Source: Gemmatimonadaceae bacterium (GTDB taxonomy: Bacteria; Gemmatimonadota; Gemmatimonadetes; Gemmatimonadales; Gemmatimonadaceae). Taken from it: 64,000 nucleotides of DNA. A program made the translations under genes and the position numbers. Positions 1 to 9,881 of this stretch are shown here, in pieces. The notes below the pieces were generated by a model, which saw nothing but the letters and a program-made list of their open reading frames with translations, ran no database searches and was not told where the DNA came from. The number at the start of each line of letters is the position of its first letter. Position 1 is the first letter of the stretch. The stretch is taken from assembly GCA_025929535.1 (NCBI GenBank), contig JAICLZ010000001.1, positions 1 to 64,000 of the forward strand, in the 5' to 3' direction.

Positions 1-207
1 ACAACAGTAAACGACAGGGCCAAAACGGCCCTGGCGAGGAACGCAGGAGTGAGCCGCAAACGGAATTTCGGTGACAAGTGCAACGCCTGCATGGTGTTAA
101 GAGTGCGAATGCAACGACGGCGGGAGCGCTGCAAACTCTGGTGTAGCAGCGCTCAGGTCAACCCTTTCACAACGAGCCGAAGGCCGCTCCGTCACATATT
201 GGCCCGT

Positions 208-1365
208 TCAAACCTTGACGATGATTCCGCGGTGGTGCATCAGGCGGAGTCCCGCGTAGAACACCGCCAGATACAGGAGCGCGAAGAGCAGACTCGCGTC
301 GCGCGGATCGGCGAAGAGGGGAGCGAGCACCGAATCGTAGAACGCCCCCTGCACCGATACCAGCTCGCCATTCCTGGGCACTTTCACCAGCGTGTAGATG
401 AAGCGCGAGAAAAAGCCCGACGCCACGAAGGCGACGATTGGGTTGATCCCGAACGGGATGAAGGGCTTGGTCCACGCACGCCAGCCGCGCACGTCGACGA
501 GCCAGGCGCACGCCGCGATCGCAACGCAGGCCATTCCGGCCGTGAAGAGCACGTAGGAGCTCGTCCAGAGATTCTTCCCGATCGGGAACGACCATCCCCA
601 TACGAGTCCCGCCATCATGCCGAGTGAGCCCACCGCGAACAACCCGTTCAGCCGCTCGGCCAGCGGTTTCGGGTTGGCGAGCCATCGTCCCGCGATCACG
701 CCAAGAATCACGGTGGCCGTGGCGGGGATGCTCGAGAGAATGCCCTCGGGATCCCAGATGCCGCCGCCACCGATCCACATGTGGTGCGGACCCATGACCG
801 CTCGGTCGACGTATGCCGGCAGCGAGGCGCCCGGATCGGCGAGCAGCAGCGCGCCCATGCCACGCCCGGGCACCGGAATGAGCGTGAGCGCGAGCCAGTA
901 GCCGATGAGCAGTACGGCAGCGATCCAGATCTGCTGGCGCTCGCTCGTGTGCAGCGTGAGCAGCGCGCCCAGCAGATAGCACACGCCGATGCGCTGCAGC
1001 ACACCGGTCATGCGCCAGTGCGACACGTCGAGCGGAATGGTGGTGGAGTCGAACACCACGCCGCCGGGGAGATGGATGAAGAACTGATGGTACGGAAAGC
1101 CCGTCATCAGCAGTCCGAGCGCGAGGATCGTGAGCGCGCGCCGCGCGGTCTGGCGGATGATCGTGCGGTCGCTCTCTCCACGCGCGCGACGTGCCTCGCG
1201 CGAGAGGTGCGTGGTGACGCCGACGATGAAGAGAAAGAACGGGAAGATCAGATCGGTGGGCGTCCAGCCGAACCACGGTGCGTGCTCGAGCGGTTCGTAG
1301 ATCGATGCCCAGCTCCCCGGGTTGTTCACGAGGAGCATGCCGGCAACGGTGATCCCCCGGAACAC
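208..1365 (-). CDS. DUF5009 / heparan-alpha-glucosaminide N-acetyltransferase-like (NagX/YeiB-type) membrane acyltransferase
   Basis: LDVFRGITVAGMLLVNNPG...W.GWTPTDLIFPFFLFIVG motif and multiple TM segments; the true start may lie slightly upstream (reading frame stays open into the coxD 3' end). Confidence 0.8.
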   Translation of the reverse strand: MFRGITVAGMLLVNNPGSWASIYEPLEHAPWFGWTPTDLIFPFFLFIVGVTTHLSREARRARGESDRTIIRQTARRALTILALGLLMTGFPYHQFFIHLPGGVVFDSTTIPLDVSHWRMTGVLQRIGVCYLLGALLTLHTSERQQIWIAAVLLIGYWLALTLIPVPGRGMGALLLADPGASLPAYVDRAVMGPHHMWIGGGGIWDPEGILSSIPATATVILGVIAGRWLANPKPLAERLNGLFAVGSLGMMAGLVWGWSFPIGKNLWTSSYVLFTAGMACVAIAACAWLVDVRGWRAWTKPFIPFGINPIVAFVASGFFSRFIYTLVKVPRNGELVSVQGAFYDSVLAPLFADPRDASLLFALLYLAVFYAGLRLMHHRGIIVKV

Positions 1366-1417
1366 GTCGAGCGACAGGAGCCGCTCGCGCGCGGGGGGTG
1401 TCGTTACCGCGGCGCCA

Positions 1418-1774
1418 TCAGAAACTGATCTTGAGATGACCGAAGAGGAAGAGCAATCCGACCAGCGTGAATGCCGCGAGTGTGAGCGGTCCGACGAACA
1501 GCGCGCGGAAGAGCTTCGCGTCGTACTTGAGATGCATGTAGAACATCACGACGATCGTGAACTTCACGGCCGAGAGAATGAGCAGCGTCGGGACGAACAG
1601 GTAGGTCTTGGTGAACGAGGGGATGTAGTAGATCCACACCTCCATCGCCGTGAGCACCGTCAGGATGAGCGCGACCCACTTGTAGGTGCCCCAGTCCGGA
1701 TGTGTGTGCTCGGGCGGGGAGACGTTGCCCTCAGCGTCGTGCGACAGCGTCGCGTGCGAGTGGTCGGCGGCCAT
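1418..1774 (-). CDS. cytochrome c oxidase subunit IV (caa3-type, CtaF/CoxD-like)
   Basis: Three TM small protein with YIPSFTKTYLFVPTLLILSAVKFTIVVMFYMHLKYD motif, directly downstream of subunit III. Confidence 0.88.
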   Translation of the reverse strand: MAADHSHATLSHDAEGNVSPPEHTHPDWGTYKWVALILTVLTAMEVWIYYIPSFTKTYLFVPTLLILSAVKFTIVVMFYMHLKYDAKLFRALFVGPLTLAAFTLVGLLFLFGHLKISF

Positions 1775-1787
1775 CTGGATTCCCCTG

Positions 1788-2441
1788 TTACTTGATGAGG
1801 TAGACGAGAGTGAAGATCGCGATCCAGACCACGTCGACGAAGTGCCAGTAGAGCGCGCACACGTCCACGTTGATCGCCTCGTCCGGCGAGAAGCCGCGCT
1901 TGATGTCGATGAACAGGAGCGTCAGCAGCCAGATGACGCCCGCGGTGACGTGCGCGCCGTGGAAGCCGGTGAGAATGAAGAACGACGAGCCGAAGAGATT
2001 CGTGTGGATCGTGAGCCCCTCGTGCACGAACGAGGTGAACTCGTAGGCCTGGAAGCCGAGAAAGGTTGCGCCGAGGATTGCGGTGGAGGCGAGCCAGATC
2101 TTGGACGAACGCCGGTCGCCGCGCACGACGGCCGAATGCGCGAGCACCATCGCCAGCGAGGACATGAGCAGCACGAAGGTCGAGACCGACGTGACCGGAA
2201 TGTTCAGGATGGCCTTGAACACGTGTCCGGTGGCGGGGTCCGTCCACGCGTCGTGCGGAAACGGCCCGACCGGCGAGCGGCCGCGGTAGATCAGGTAGGT
2301 CGAGATCAGCGATGCGAAGAAGAAGCACTCCGATCCGATGAACGCCCAGATCGCGACCTTGGTGTTGTTGAGTCCCGTGCTGGTGGGCGGATGTTCTCCG
2401 CCCATGTGGGCATCGTGTGCGTCGATAGCGGCGGTGGCCAA
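1788..2441 (-). CDS. ctaE: cytochrome c oxidase subunit III
   Basis: WAFIGSECFFFASLISTYLIYRGRS...GFHGAHVTAGVIWLL...YWHFVDVVWI typical of subunit III. Confidence 0.95.
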   Translation of the reverse strand: MATAAIDAHDAHMGGEHPPTSTGLNNTKVAIWAFIGSECFFFASLISTYLIYRGRSPVGPFPHDAWTDPATGHVFKAILNIPVTSVSTFVLLMSSLAMVLAHSAVVRGDRRSSKIWLASTAILGATFLGFQAYEFTSFVHEGLTIHTNLFGSSFFILTGFHGAHVTAGVIWLLTLLFIDIKRGFSPDEAINVDVCALYWHFVDVVWIAIFTLVYLIK

Positions 2442-2505
2442 AGCGTTCTCCGAGGAGCGGTAGACGTGAAGCGGTAAAGTCGGTGAAGGCGGAGCTGGTG
2501 TCGAG

Positions 2506-4455
2506 CTAGTGGTGCTCGGGCTCGAGCGGCGTCAGGAGCCAGCTGTAGAGCGAGAGAACGAACAGGCCGGCGGCGATGAACATGATCGTCAGATTCCTGT
2601 GCGCGATCAGCCCCACGAACACGCAGCCGAGGAAGAACGCCGCGAGGAGCGGGCGAATCGTTGGCGTGGGCATGTTGATTCCAAGCTGCTTCGCGGATGG
2701 ATGCGCATTCGGGGCATTGAGCCTCGTGTCCGCCGGTGCGGGAGCCGTGCCGGTGGACTGGCCGGCGATTTTCACTTCCATCTTCTGCTCGTCGCGTGTG
2801 CCGTGCGGCACTTCGGAGGTGATCTGCGGCGACTTCCGATCCCAGAGCGGATATCGCGATGTCACCTGTGGAATGGTCGCGAAGTTGTAGTCGGGCGGCG
2901 GCGACGGGATGGCCCATTCGAGCGTGGCTCCGCCCCACGGATCGTTGCCTGCCACCGCGCCCTTGCGCATGCTCGCAAACCAGTTGTAGACGAAGAAGAC
3001 CGTCCCGATGATGATGAGAGCGGCGCCATACGATGCGAGGTGGTTGTTGTTCTCCCACCCCTGTCCCGCATCGTAGCTCGAGATGCGGCGCGGCATGCCG
3101 TCGAGCCCGAGGAAGTGCATTGGGAAGAAGGTCAGGTTCATGCCGATCGCGGTGAGCCAGAAGTGCCAGCTGCCGAGCTTCTCGTTCATGAGGCGGCCGG
3201 TGATCTTCGGATAGTAGAAGTAGAGGCCGGCGAAGAGTCCCATCAGCGAGCCGCCGAAGAGCACGTAGTGGAAGTGCGCGACGATGAAATAGCTGTCCGT
3301 CTGCTGCAGATCCGACGGCGGGGAGGAGTGCATGACTCCCGAGATGCCGCCGATCGTGAAGAGCGCGACGAGGGCGATCGCGAACTTCATCGCTGTGGTG
3401 AAGCGCAGGGAACCGCCCCACATCGTGCCAAGCCAGTTGAAGATCTTCACTCCCGTCGGGATCGCGATCAGCATCGTCGTGATGCTGAAGAACGAATCGG
3501 CGATGGGGCCCATGCCGACGGCGAACATGTGGTGCGCCCACACGCCGAAGCCGAGGAAGGCGATGAGGATGCCGGAGTACACCATCACCGGATATCCGAA
3601 GAGCGGCTTGCGCGAGAACACCGGGAGCACTTCGGACACGAGACCGAATGCCGGCAGGATGAGGATGTACACCTCCGGATGACCGAACAGCCAGAAGAGG
3701 TGCTGCCAGAGCAGCGGATCAGCGCCCGCCTGGATCTCGTAGAAGTTCGTGCCGAAAAAGCGGTCGAGCATGAGGAACGTCAGCGCGACGGTGAAGATCG
3801 GGAAGGCGAGGACGATCATGAATTGCGTGATGAACGCCATCCACGAGAAGATCGGCATGCGCATGAAGTGCATGCCGGGCGCGCGCATGTTGATGATCGT
3901 GGTGATGAAGTTGAACCCGGCGGCCAGCGAGGAGATGCCGAGGATCTGGAGTCCGAGCACCCAGAAGTCGATGTTGAGCCCGGGCGAGAACGGGCGCGTG
4001 GTGAGGGGTGCATAGCCGAACCAGCCGCCGTTCGGAGCCGCGTGCAGGAACCACGAGAAGTTGATGAACAGTCCGCCGAACAGAAAGATCCAGTAGCTGA
4101 ACGCGTTGAGGCGCGGGAAGGCGACATCTCGCGCGCCGATCTGCAGCGGGATCAGAAAGTTGAAGAACGCGGCGGAGAGCGGCATCACGACGAGGAAGAT
4201 CATCGTCGTGCCGTGCATCGTGAACAGCTCGTTGTACGTCTGGGCGGAGACCAGATGCTGGTTCGGTCCGTAGAGCTGCGTGCGGATGATTCCGGCCTCG
4301 ATGCCGCCGACCAGAAACCAGAAGAGTGATGTATAGAGGTAGAGCTGGCCGATGCGCTTGTGGTCCGTGGTCGCAAGCCAGCTCCAGACTCCGGACTCGT
4401 AGCGGTGGCTCGGCTCCCTGTGTGGAGTTGCCGGCAGTGAAACGGTCGTAGCCAT
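2506..4455 (-). CDS. ctaD: cytochrome c oxidase subunit I with C-terminal TM extension
   Basis: TTDHKRIGQLYLYTSLFWFLVGG, GHPEVYILILPAFG, HFHYVLFGGS; A1-type GHPEVY motif. Confidence 0.97.
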   Translation of the reverse strand: MATTVSLPATPHREPSHRYESGVWSWLATTDHKRIGQLYLYTSLFWFLVGGIEAGIIRTQLYGPNQHLVSAQTYNELFTMHGTTMIFLVVMPLSAAFFNFLIPLQIGARDVAFPRLNAFSYWIFLFGGLFINFSWFLHAAPNGGWFGYAPLTTRPFSPGLNIDFWVLGLQILGISSLAAGFNFITTIINMRAPGMHFMRMPIFSWMAFITQFMIVLAFPIFTVALTFLMLDRFFGTNFYEIQAGADPLLWQHLFWLFGHPEVYILILPAFGLVSEVLPVFSRKPLFGYPVMVYSGILIAFLGFGVWAHHMFAVGMGPIADSFFSITTMLIAIPTGVKIFNWLGTMWGGSLRFTTAMKFAIALVALFTIGGISGVMHSSPPSDLQQTDSYFIVAHFHYVLFGGSLMGLFAGLYFYYPKITGRLMNEKLGSWHFWLTAIGMNLTFFPMHFLGLDGMPRRISSYDAGQGWENNNHLASYGAALIIIGTVFFVYNWFASMRKGAVAGNDPWGGATLEWAIPSPPPDYNFATIPQVTSRYPLWDRKSPQITSEVPHGTRDEQKMEVKIAGQSTGTAPAPADTRLNAPNAHPSAKQLGINMPTPTIRPLLAAFFLGCVFVGLIAHRNLTIMFIAAGLFVLSLYSWLLTPLEPEHH

Positions 4456-4467
4456 GTCGATCTCCGA

Positions 4468-5706
4468 TTACTTCAGTGACGAGAGGTACGCGGCGAGATC
4501 CGCGATCTGCTGGTCGGTGTAGACGCCCGGGGTGGCTCCCTTTTCGTTCTTGCCGAAAAGCGGCATCAAGCTGCCCGGCTTCATCTCCGGCGCATTCTTG
4601 ATCCAGAGCTGGAGATGCCTGAGATCGTTCGGGTACAGCCCGCCAGCGATCGTGGTTCGACTTCCCACGTGCGTCAGATTGGGTCCAATGATGCCCGCGG
4701 CCGTCGGAACACCCCGCACCGAGTGGCAGGCAATGCACGGCGCGGTCTTGAAGAGGGTGGCGCCGCGCGTGACGTTGCCCGTGACGGACTGGTCGAACGC
4801 GAGATGGGCGGGCGTCGGCGTCTTGGGTATCACCCACTCCGGCAGGTTCGCGCGCGGGAACGTTGCCGACATCGTGTCCGACACGTTCATCACCGGTGTC
4901 GGCGCGACCGCGGCCGGTGCCGGCGGTTGCGCGGCCTTGCCCGTATCCGCCTTGGCGATGGCAGGGGCGGGCAGGGCGCTGCCGATGGCATTCGTCTTCT
5001 GGTGCGCAACCCACGCATCGAACTCACTCGGCGGAACCGTGAACACCTTGAAGCGCATGTTCGCGTGCGACGTGCCGCAGTACTCTGCGCAGAAGCCGTT
5101 CCAGGCGTACGCGGAGTCGGGCGTGAACCAAATGTAATTCGTGTGATTCGAGATCAGGTCGCGCTTGCCGTTGAGCTTCGGCACCCAGAAGGAGTGGAGG
5201 ACGTCCTTCGTGGTGAGCGCGAAATTCGCCGTCCGGCCCACCGGCAGATAGAGCTCGTTCGCCGTGATGATACCGTACTGCGGATAACGAAACTCCCACC
5301 ACCATTGATGACCGATGACCTCCACCTGCAGGGCGCCGGGGGTGGCCTTTGCCTGCGTCTTGAAGATCGTCTTGATCGTCGGAACGGCGATGAAGGCGAG
5401 GATGACCGCCGGAATCAGCGTCCAGCCGATCTCGAGCGTCGAGTTGCCGTGGAACTGCTTGGCCTCGCGGTTGCCGTCGCGCTCCCGGTATCGCACCAGG
5501 ATGACGACCAGCAGCGTCTCGATGAGAACGAACACGACGAGGCCCGCATAGAGCAATCGGCGCGTGAGCACATCCACCGAGTGCCCGAATTCCGAATGAG
5601 CCCCGAAAATCGTATTCGGAGCGAATGAGCTGCAGGCTGAAAGCCCGACGGCGATTAGCAGCGCGAGTGCCGGCGTCAGCCAGCGCATGCGGAGATCACG
5701 GGTCAT
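4468..5706 (-). CDS. ctaC: cytochrome c oxidase subunit II fused to a cytochrome c domain (caa3)
   Basis: CuA motif FCAEYCGTSHANM and C-terminal CIACH haem-binding motif; lipoprotein-like N-terminus. Confidence 0.96.
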   Translation of the reverse strand: MTRDLRMRWLTPALALLIAVGLSACSSFAPNTIFGAHSEFGHSVDVLTRRLLYAGLVVFVLIETLLVVILVRYRERDGNREAKQFHGNSTLEIGWTLIPAVILAFIAVPTIKTIFKTQAKATPGALQVEVIGHQWWWEFRYPQYGIITANELYLPVGRTANFALTTKDVLHSFWVPKLNGKRDLISNHTNYIWFTPDSAYAWNGFCAEYCGTSHANMRFKVFTVPPSEFDAWVAHQKTNAIGSALPAPAIAKADTGKAAQPPAPAAVAPTPVMNVSDTMSATFPRANLPEWVIPKTPTPAHLAFDQSVTGNVTRGATLFKTAPCIACHSVRGVPTAAGIIGPNLTHVGSRTTIAGGLYPNDLRHLQLWIKNAPEMKPGSLMPLFGKNEKGATPGVYTDQQIADLAAYLSSLK

Positions 5707-5762
5707 CCCGAATCCTTGCCATGTCTATGGGCGGGCGCCACGAGAGCGCACCTGGTGAGCAC

Positions 5763-5798
5763 TGAAGTGAAAGTAGGCCGATTGAGGGAACAATACAA
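5763..5798 (-). promoter_or_regulatory. candidate sigma70-like promoter of the cox operon
   Basis: Minus strand TTGTAT-17 bp-TACTTT immediately upstream of ctaC. Confidence 0.4.
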
Positions 5799-5881
5799 GC
5801 AAAGCCGATCTTCGAATTCCGCCGCAATCGAGGAGTGCTGCTGCGGGAATTTGTGGAGGCAGCGGCGGTGCAATCGCAGCA

Positions 5882-6952
5882 TCATTCCACGCGCTCGAGT
5901 CTCGGATTCGCAATCACGCGGCGCCCTGCCTTGGACTGCGGTGTGCCATTGACCATGACGATGTCTGCCGTGAAATCGAATCTCCCCGAGAAAAGTGAGG
6001 AGCCGATTCCGTACGAATCCACCGGCACGCCGGCCTCCTCGAAGGCGCGGATCTTCTCCACGGTGAAGCCGCCGGAGACCACGATCTGCACCTCGGGAAA
6101 CCCCGCCTCGTCGAGCGCGCGTCGCACATTCCACACCAGCTGCGGGTTCACACCGGTGGGTCGAAAGGTGCCCATCTGCGGAATGATCGAGCTGTCCACG
6201 AGATTCTCGGAGGTGTCGAGCCGTACCGCCCACAGCCGGCCGTCCATCGCGCGCGCAACGTCCAGGCTGGTGCGCACGCAATCGTTGTCATAGTCCACGA
6301 GCGTGATGATCTGCACGGTGGGATCGATGTACTCGGCAAACTTCTTCGTCGCGAGCACCGTGTCGCCATCGTAGGCCGCGATGAGCGCGTGCGGCACCGT
6401 GCCGATGCCCGTCGATCCCCACCAGCTCGCCTGAGCATCGGTGGAGACGCCGATCGCGCCCGCGATGTGCGCCGCGTATCCGTCTCCCGTCTGCACGAGC
6501 CAGTGATCGTGGCGCGCGGGAAAGAACATGACGGTCTTCGGGTGCGCGGCGTCGACCACGAGCCTCGTGTTCGTGCCCACGCGCGTGCGACGTGCGAGCA
6601 CGCCAAGGTAGAGGGTCTCGAGATGGGCGAACATCTCGTACGGGCCTTCGATCGTCAGCACCGTTTCCCACGGCTCGATCAGCTCGCCGTCGTAGAGCGC
6701 GCGCACCGTGAGCGCGCTCCAGTCGTCGGAGCAGAGTTTGAGGATCGCGATCGCCTCATCCATGCCGCCCAGGTACGCCTGCGATTTTCCGAACACCTGC
6801 ATCGTGACGCTCGCCGCGCGATGATCGGCGAGAAGGATCTCGCGAGCGCGAACGAAATACTTGTCGGAGTAGTAGCCTTCCCGCATTCGCTCGACGGGAA
6901 GATGAAAGACGGATGGATCGAGCCGGGTGCGACGCGTCGTTGGCATCGGCAT
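5882..6952 (-). CDS. pncB: nicotinate phosphoribosyltransferase
   Basis: MPMPTTRRTRLDPSVFHLPVERMREGYYSDKYF...VSGGFTVEKIRAFEEAGVPVDSYGIGSSL; start trimmed from the 5882..7909 ORF to the ATG at 6952. Confidence 0.88.
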   Translation of the reverse strand: MPMPTTRRTRLDPSVFHLPVERMREGYYSDKYFVRAREILLADHRAASVTMQVFGKSQAYLGGMDEAIAILKLCSDDWSALTVRALYDGELIEPWETVLTIEGPYEMFAHLETLYLGVLARRTRVGTNTRLVVDAAHPKTVMFFPARHDHWLVQTGDGYAAHIAGAIGVSTDAQASWWGSTGIGTVPHALIAAYDGDTVLATKKFAEYIDPTVQIITLVDYDNDCVRTSLDVARAMDGRLWAVRLDTSENLVDSSIIPQMGTFRPTGVNPQLVWNVRRALDEAGFPEVQIVVSGGFTVEKIRAFEEAGVPVDSYGIGSSLFSGRFDFTADIVMVNGTPQSKAGRRVIANPRLERVE

Positions 6953-7012
6953 GGAAGCTATTCGAAATCGCTCACTGGCGGCAACCGCCGCGGCGGGAGT
7001 ATTCTGACAGCG

Positions 7013-7894
7013 ATGGACATCCTCGAAGCGCATCTCATCTGTTGCGTGTTGGTCGTGATCGATCTGGTCACACGAGCGCTGCGCTTCCAGTGGTTGCTGG
7101 CAGGGCTGCGCGTGCCGGTGTCGTTTCGCGATGCGTTCGTGATGACCACGGTGGGCGACGCCGCCGCCGCGGCCACTCCCAACCGGCTCGGCGCAGAGCC
7201 CGCGCGGCTGGCGGCAGCAGCGTTCGCGGGTGTGCCGGTGACGGCAGCCGTCGTGGCGGTGACGTACGAGCTGATCATCACTGCTCCCGTGACTGCAGCT
7301 GCGGCGGGGTGGCTCGCGCTGATCTACGCGCCGCGATGGTGGCACAACGCGAGGCCGATGCTGGCCGAAACGGCGCACCGCACGTGGCCGGTGCTCGTCG
7401 TGCTGGTGGTCGCGGGCATCGTCGCGTGGTTCTTGTTGAGGCGCGCGATGCCGAAGGCCGAGCACGTGCTGCGCCGGAACACGCGCCGCGCCTGGGCGTA
7501 CGCGCGGCGAATGCCCGCGTGGCCGCTGCTCGCGAGCGTGCCGCTCACGCTCATGGGACTTGCCGCGCGCGTGGCGATTCTCCCCGTGCTCGCGCTCACG
7601 CTTCCATTTCCGCCCCCCATGGGCCCCCTCACCTTCGGCTCCTTCGCGCTGCTCTACGCGCAGATCCTGGTGCCGACGCCATCGGGTGCCGGGGTGATCG
7701 ATCTGGGTTTCGTGGGGGGTGCGGTGGGCGACCTGGGCGAGCACCACCGGCGATTGCTGCTCATCTGGCGCGTCTACACGACGGGGGCGGTGATCGCGAT
7801 CGGAGTGGTGGTCGCCCTGCGCGTGTACGGGACTGCGGCGCTCGCGGCACTGGCGAGGCGGCGGCTGCGGAGGGGCAACGTGAGCGAGGGTTAA
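7013..7894 (+). CDS. lysylphosphatidylglycerol synthase TM region / YbhN (UPF0104)-like membrane protein
   Basis: Multi-TM protein with LRFQWLLAGLRVPVSFRDAF...GDAAAAATPNRLGAEPARL...VPTPSGAGVIDLGF; start trimmed to the ATG at 7013. Confidence 0.75.
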   Translation: MDILEAHLICCVLVVIDLVTRALRFQWLLAGLRVPVSFRDAFVMTTVGDAAAAATPNRLGAEPARLAAAAFAGVPVTAAVVAVTYELIITAPVTAAAAGWLALIYAPRWWHNARPMLAETAHRTWPVLVVLVVAGIVAWFLLRRAMPKAEHVLRRNTRRAWAYARRMPAWPLLASVPLTLMGLAARVAILPVLALTLPFPPPMGPLTFGSFALLYAQILVPTPSGAGVIDLGFVGGAVGDLGEHHRRLLLIWRVYTTGAVIAIGVVVALRVYGTAALAALARRRLRRGNVSEG

Positions 7895-7910
7895 CGGCCG
7901 ATCGGACATA

Positions 7911-7938
7911 TTGATCCAACGGCACGAATCGATACGCT
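7911..7938 (+). promoter_or_regulatory. candidate promoter for the OmpA-family gene
   Basis: TTGATC-16 bp-TACGCT upstream of 8046. Confidence 0.35.
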
Positions 7939-8045
7939 TTTCGTTTCGCTTGATGCAATCTGTGCGTCCCTCTACCGACGACAGGCGCCTCCGCCTGTAT
8001 CTCGCTGCACGGTATCGCGTGCGTTCTCAACGTCGATGAGGTTGT

Positions 8046-9116
8046 ATGCGCAGTGTATTGATCGCCGGGGCAGTCCTGGCGCTCGTATCCTCTCCGCTGC
8101 TGGCCCAGAGCCCTGATTCGTCGGGCCACTGGGAGCTCGGGCTCTACCCCACGGCCCGCAAGCTCACCTACGATCTCGCGGCCAAGCACGAGTGGGGAGG
8201 CGGTGGCACGGTGGGCATCGGCTACCGGTTTTCGCGCGTCGTCTCGCTCAACGCCGAGCTCGTGGGCGCGTGGATTCCCCAACTCAACACCGTGTCGCAG
8301 GGGCAGGTGAACGAGCTGCTCCCCACGCTGGCCCTGCAGCTCCAGATCCCCGGCAACCGCTTCCGCCCGTACGTCGTACTCGGCGGTGGGCACGAGAGCT
8401 TTCACTTCGAGGCGCCGGTGGTGCCGGGCACGCACAACCTGAAGTTCTGGACCGGGCACACCGGGGTGGGTTTCCGGCTCACGCTCGCACACTGGGCCGC
8501 GCTTCGCACGGAGGCGAATGCCCAGGTGAGCAGCCATCGGCCGTCGTGGGGCGCATTCTCGGGCGTCTCGTTCTATCCGGGCGCACGCAAGTCCGCACCG
8601 ATGGTGGTGGCCGCTCCGCCCGTCGTGCAGCACGACACCGTCACCGTACGGGAGCGCGTGACCGACACGGTGGTGAAGACGTTGGTAAAGGTCGACACGA
8701 TGCGTGTGAACACGCGCCTGCAGGTCACCACCAGCGATACGGTGACGAGGATGGTCAAGGGACAGGACGTGATCCTCGTGCTGCGCGACGCGAACTTCGA
8801 CCTGGGCAAGTCGGTGCTCCGGCCGCGGGCACGGGCCACGCTCGACTCGCTTGCGCTGCAGCTGAATGCGGCGGCCGCCCGCTCGCTGAAGATCACGATC
8901 ACGGGCTACACCGACAGCATCGGCAGCGAAGCGTACAACCTGACGCTCGGCATGGCGCGCGCCAACAGCGTGAAGAGCTACCTCGCATCGAAGGGCGTGG
9001 ACGCGTCGCGGATGATGGCGGACAGCAAGGGCGAAGCGGACCCGATCGCGCCGAATTCGACGCCGGAAGGGCGCCAACAGAACCGGCGGGTGGTGATCGG
9101 GAAGCAGGAGCAGTAG
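8046..9116 (+). CDS. OmpA family outer-membrane protein
   Basis: Signal peptide, beta-barrel-like N-terminus, C-terminal OmpA-like domain (ITGYTDSIGSEAYNLTLGMARANSVKSYL...GRQQNRRVVI). Confidence 0.92.
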   Translation: MRSVLIAGAVLALVSSPLLAQSPDSSGHWELGLYPTARKLTYDLAAKHEWGGGGTVGIGYRFSRVVSLNAELVGAWIPQLNTVSQGQVNELLPTLALQLQIPGNRFRPYVVLGGGHESFHFEAPVVPGTHNLKFWTGHTGVGFRLTLAHWAALRTEANAQVSSHRPSWGAFSGVSFYPGARKSAPMVVAAPPVVQHDTVTVRERVTDTVVKTLVKVDTMRVNTRLQVTTSDTVTRMVKGQDVILVLRDANFDLGKSVLRPRARATLDSLALQLNAAAARSLKITITGYTDSIGSEAYNLTLGMARANSVKSYLASKGVDASRMMADSKGEADPIAPNSTPEGRQQNRRVVIGKQEQ

Positions 9117-9148
9117 ACACCGGCTGCGTTGCCGCGGGGAACGACGGA

Positions 9149-9187
9149 CGGCGCGTGCGAGCTCTTCGCAGGCGCCGTTTTCGTTTT
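9149..9187 (+). terminator. rho-independent terminator downstream of the OmpA-family gene
   Basis: CGGCGC-g-TGCGA-gctct-TCGCA-g-GCGCCG followed by TTTTCGTTTT. Confidence 0.85.
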
Positions 9188-9239
9188 CCGAGAGTCCCTC
9201 CGGCGCTAGCTTTGAACAGCATCGCAAGGGAGCAACGAG

Positions 9240-9881
9240 ATGAAGCATCCGGTGATCTTCTGGGACGTCGATACGCAGCACGACTTCATGGATCCCGATG
9301 GCAAGCTGTACGTGAAGGACGCGGAGCTCATCAAGCCGAAGCTCGAGCAGCTCACGAGGTACGCGCACGCGCAGGGGATCCAGATCGTGGCCTCGTCCGA
9401 TGATCACGAGCTCGAGCACGCGGAGATCTCGGCCACTCCGGATTTTCGGGAGACGTTCCCGCCGCACTGCATGCGCGGAACGACGGGAGCGGAGAAGATT
9501 CCGGAGACGCGGCTCGACTCTCCACTGATCGTCGAGCCGGATCCGATTCCGCACGAAACGCTCGTCCGTCGCCTGGCAGCGCACGAGTCGGACGTGCTGC
9601 TGCGCAAGCACCGCTTCGACGTGTTCTCGAATCCGAACACGACCACGGTGATCGAGGCATGGGATCCCACCGAGATCGTGCTGTACGGCGTGACGCTCGA
9701 CTACTGCGTGCGGTATGCGCTCGACGGGCTGATCGATGTCGGCATCCCCGCGATTCACCTCGTGCTCGACGCCACGAAGCCGATTGTGCCCGAGGCCGTG
9801 GACGCGCTCGTGTCGAAATGGAGGAAGCAGGACGTGCGGATCGTGACCACCGACGACGTGGTGTGCGGACGGATCGTGTAG
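9240..9881 (+). CDS. isochorismatase-family cysteine hydrolase (nicotinamidase-like)
   Basis: DTQHDFMDPDGKL, RKHRFDVF, and VTLDYCVRYALDGL provide a D-K-C catalytic triad pattern. Confidence 0.83.
   Translation: MKHPVIFWDVDTQHDFMDPDGKLYVKDAELIKPKLEQLTRYAHAQGIQIVASSDDHELEHAEISATPDFRETFPPHCMRGTTGAEKIPETRLDSPLIVEPDPIPHETLVRRLAAHESDVLLRKHRFDVFSNPNTTTVIEAWDPTEIVLYGVTLDYCVRYALDGLIDVGIPAIHLVLDATKPIVPEAVDALVSKWRKQDVRIVTTDDVVCGRIV

Noticed and set aside
15-33. Hairpin CAGGGCC-aaaac-GGCCCTG at the left edge
   Set aside because: No clear T-tract on either strand and the flanking gene is outside the window; not enough to call a terminator.
2509-4329. 606-aa plus-strand ORF antisense to ctaD
   Set aside because: Composition artefact of GC-rich antisense; ctaD on the other strand is unambiguous.
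6958-7909. N-terminal extension of the 5882..7909 minus ORF upstream of pncB
   Set aside because: The family-like sequence starts at MPMPTTRR; the extension is antisense to a clear YbhN-like gene.
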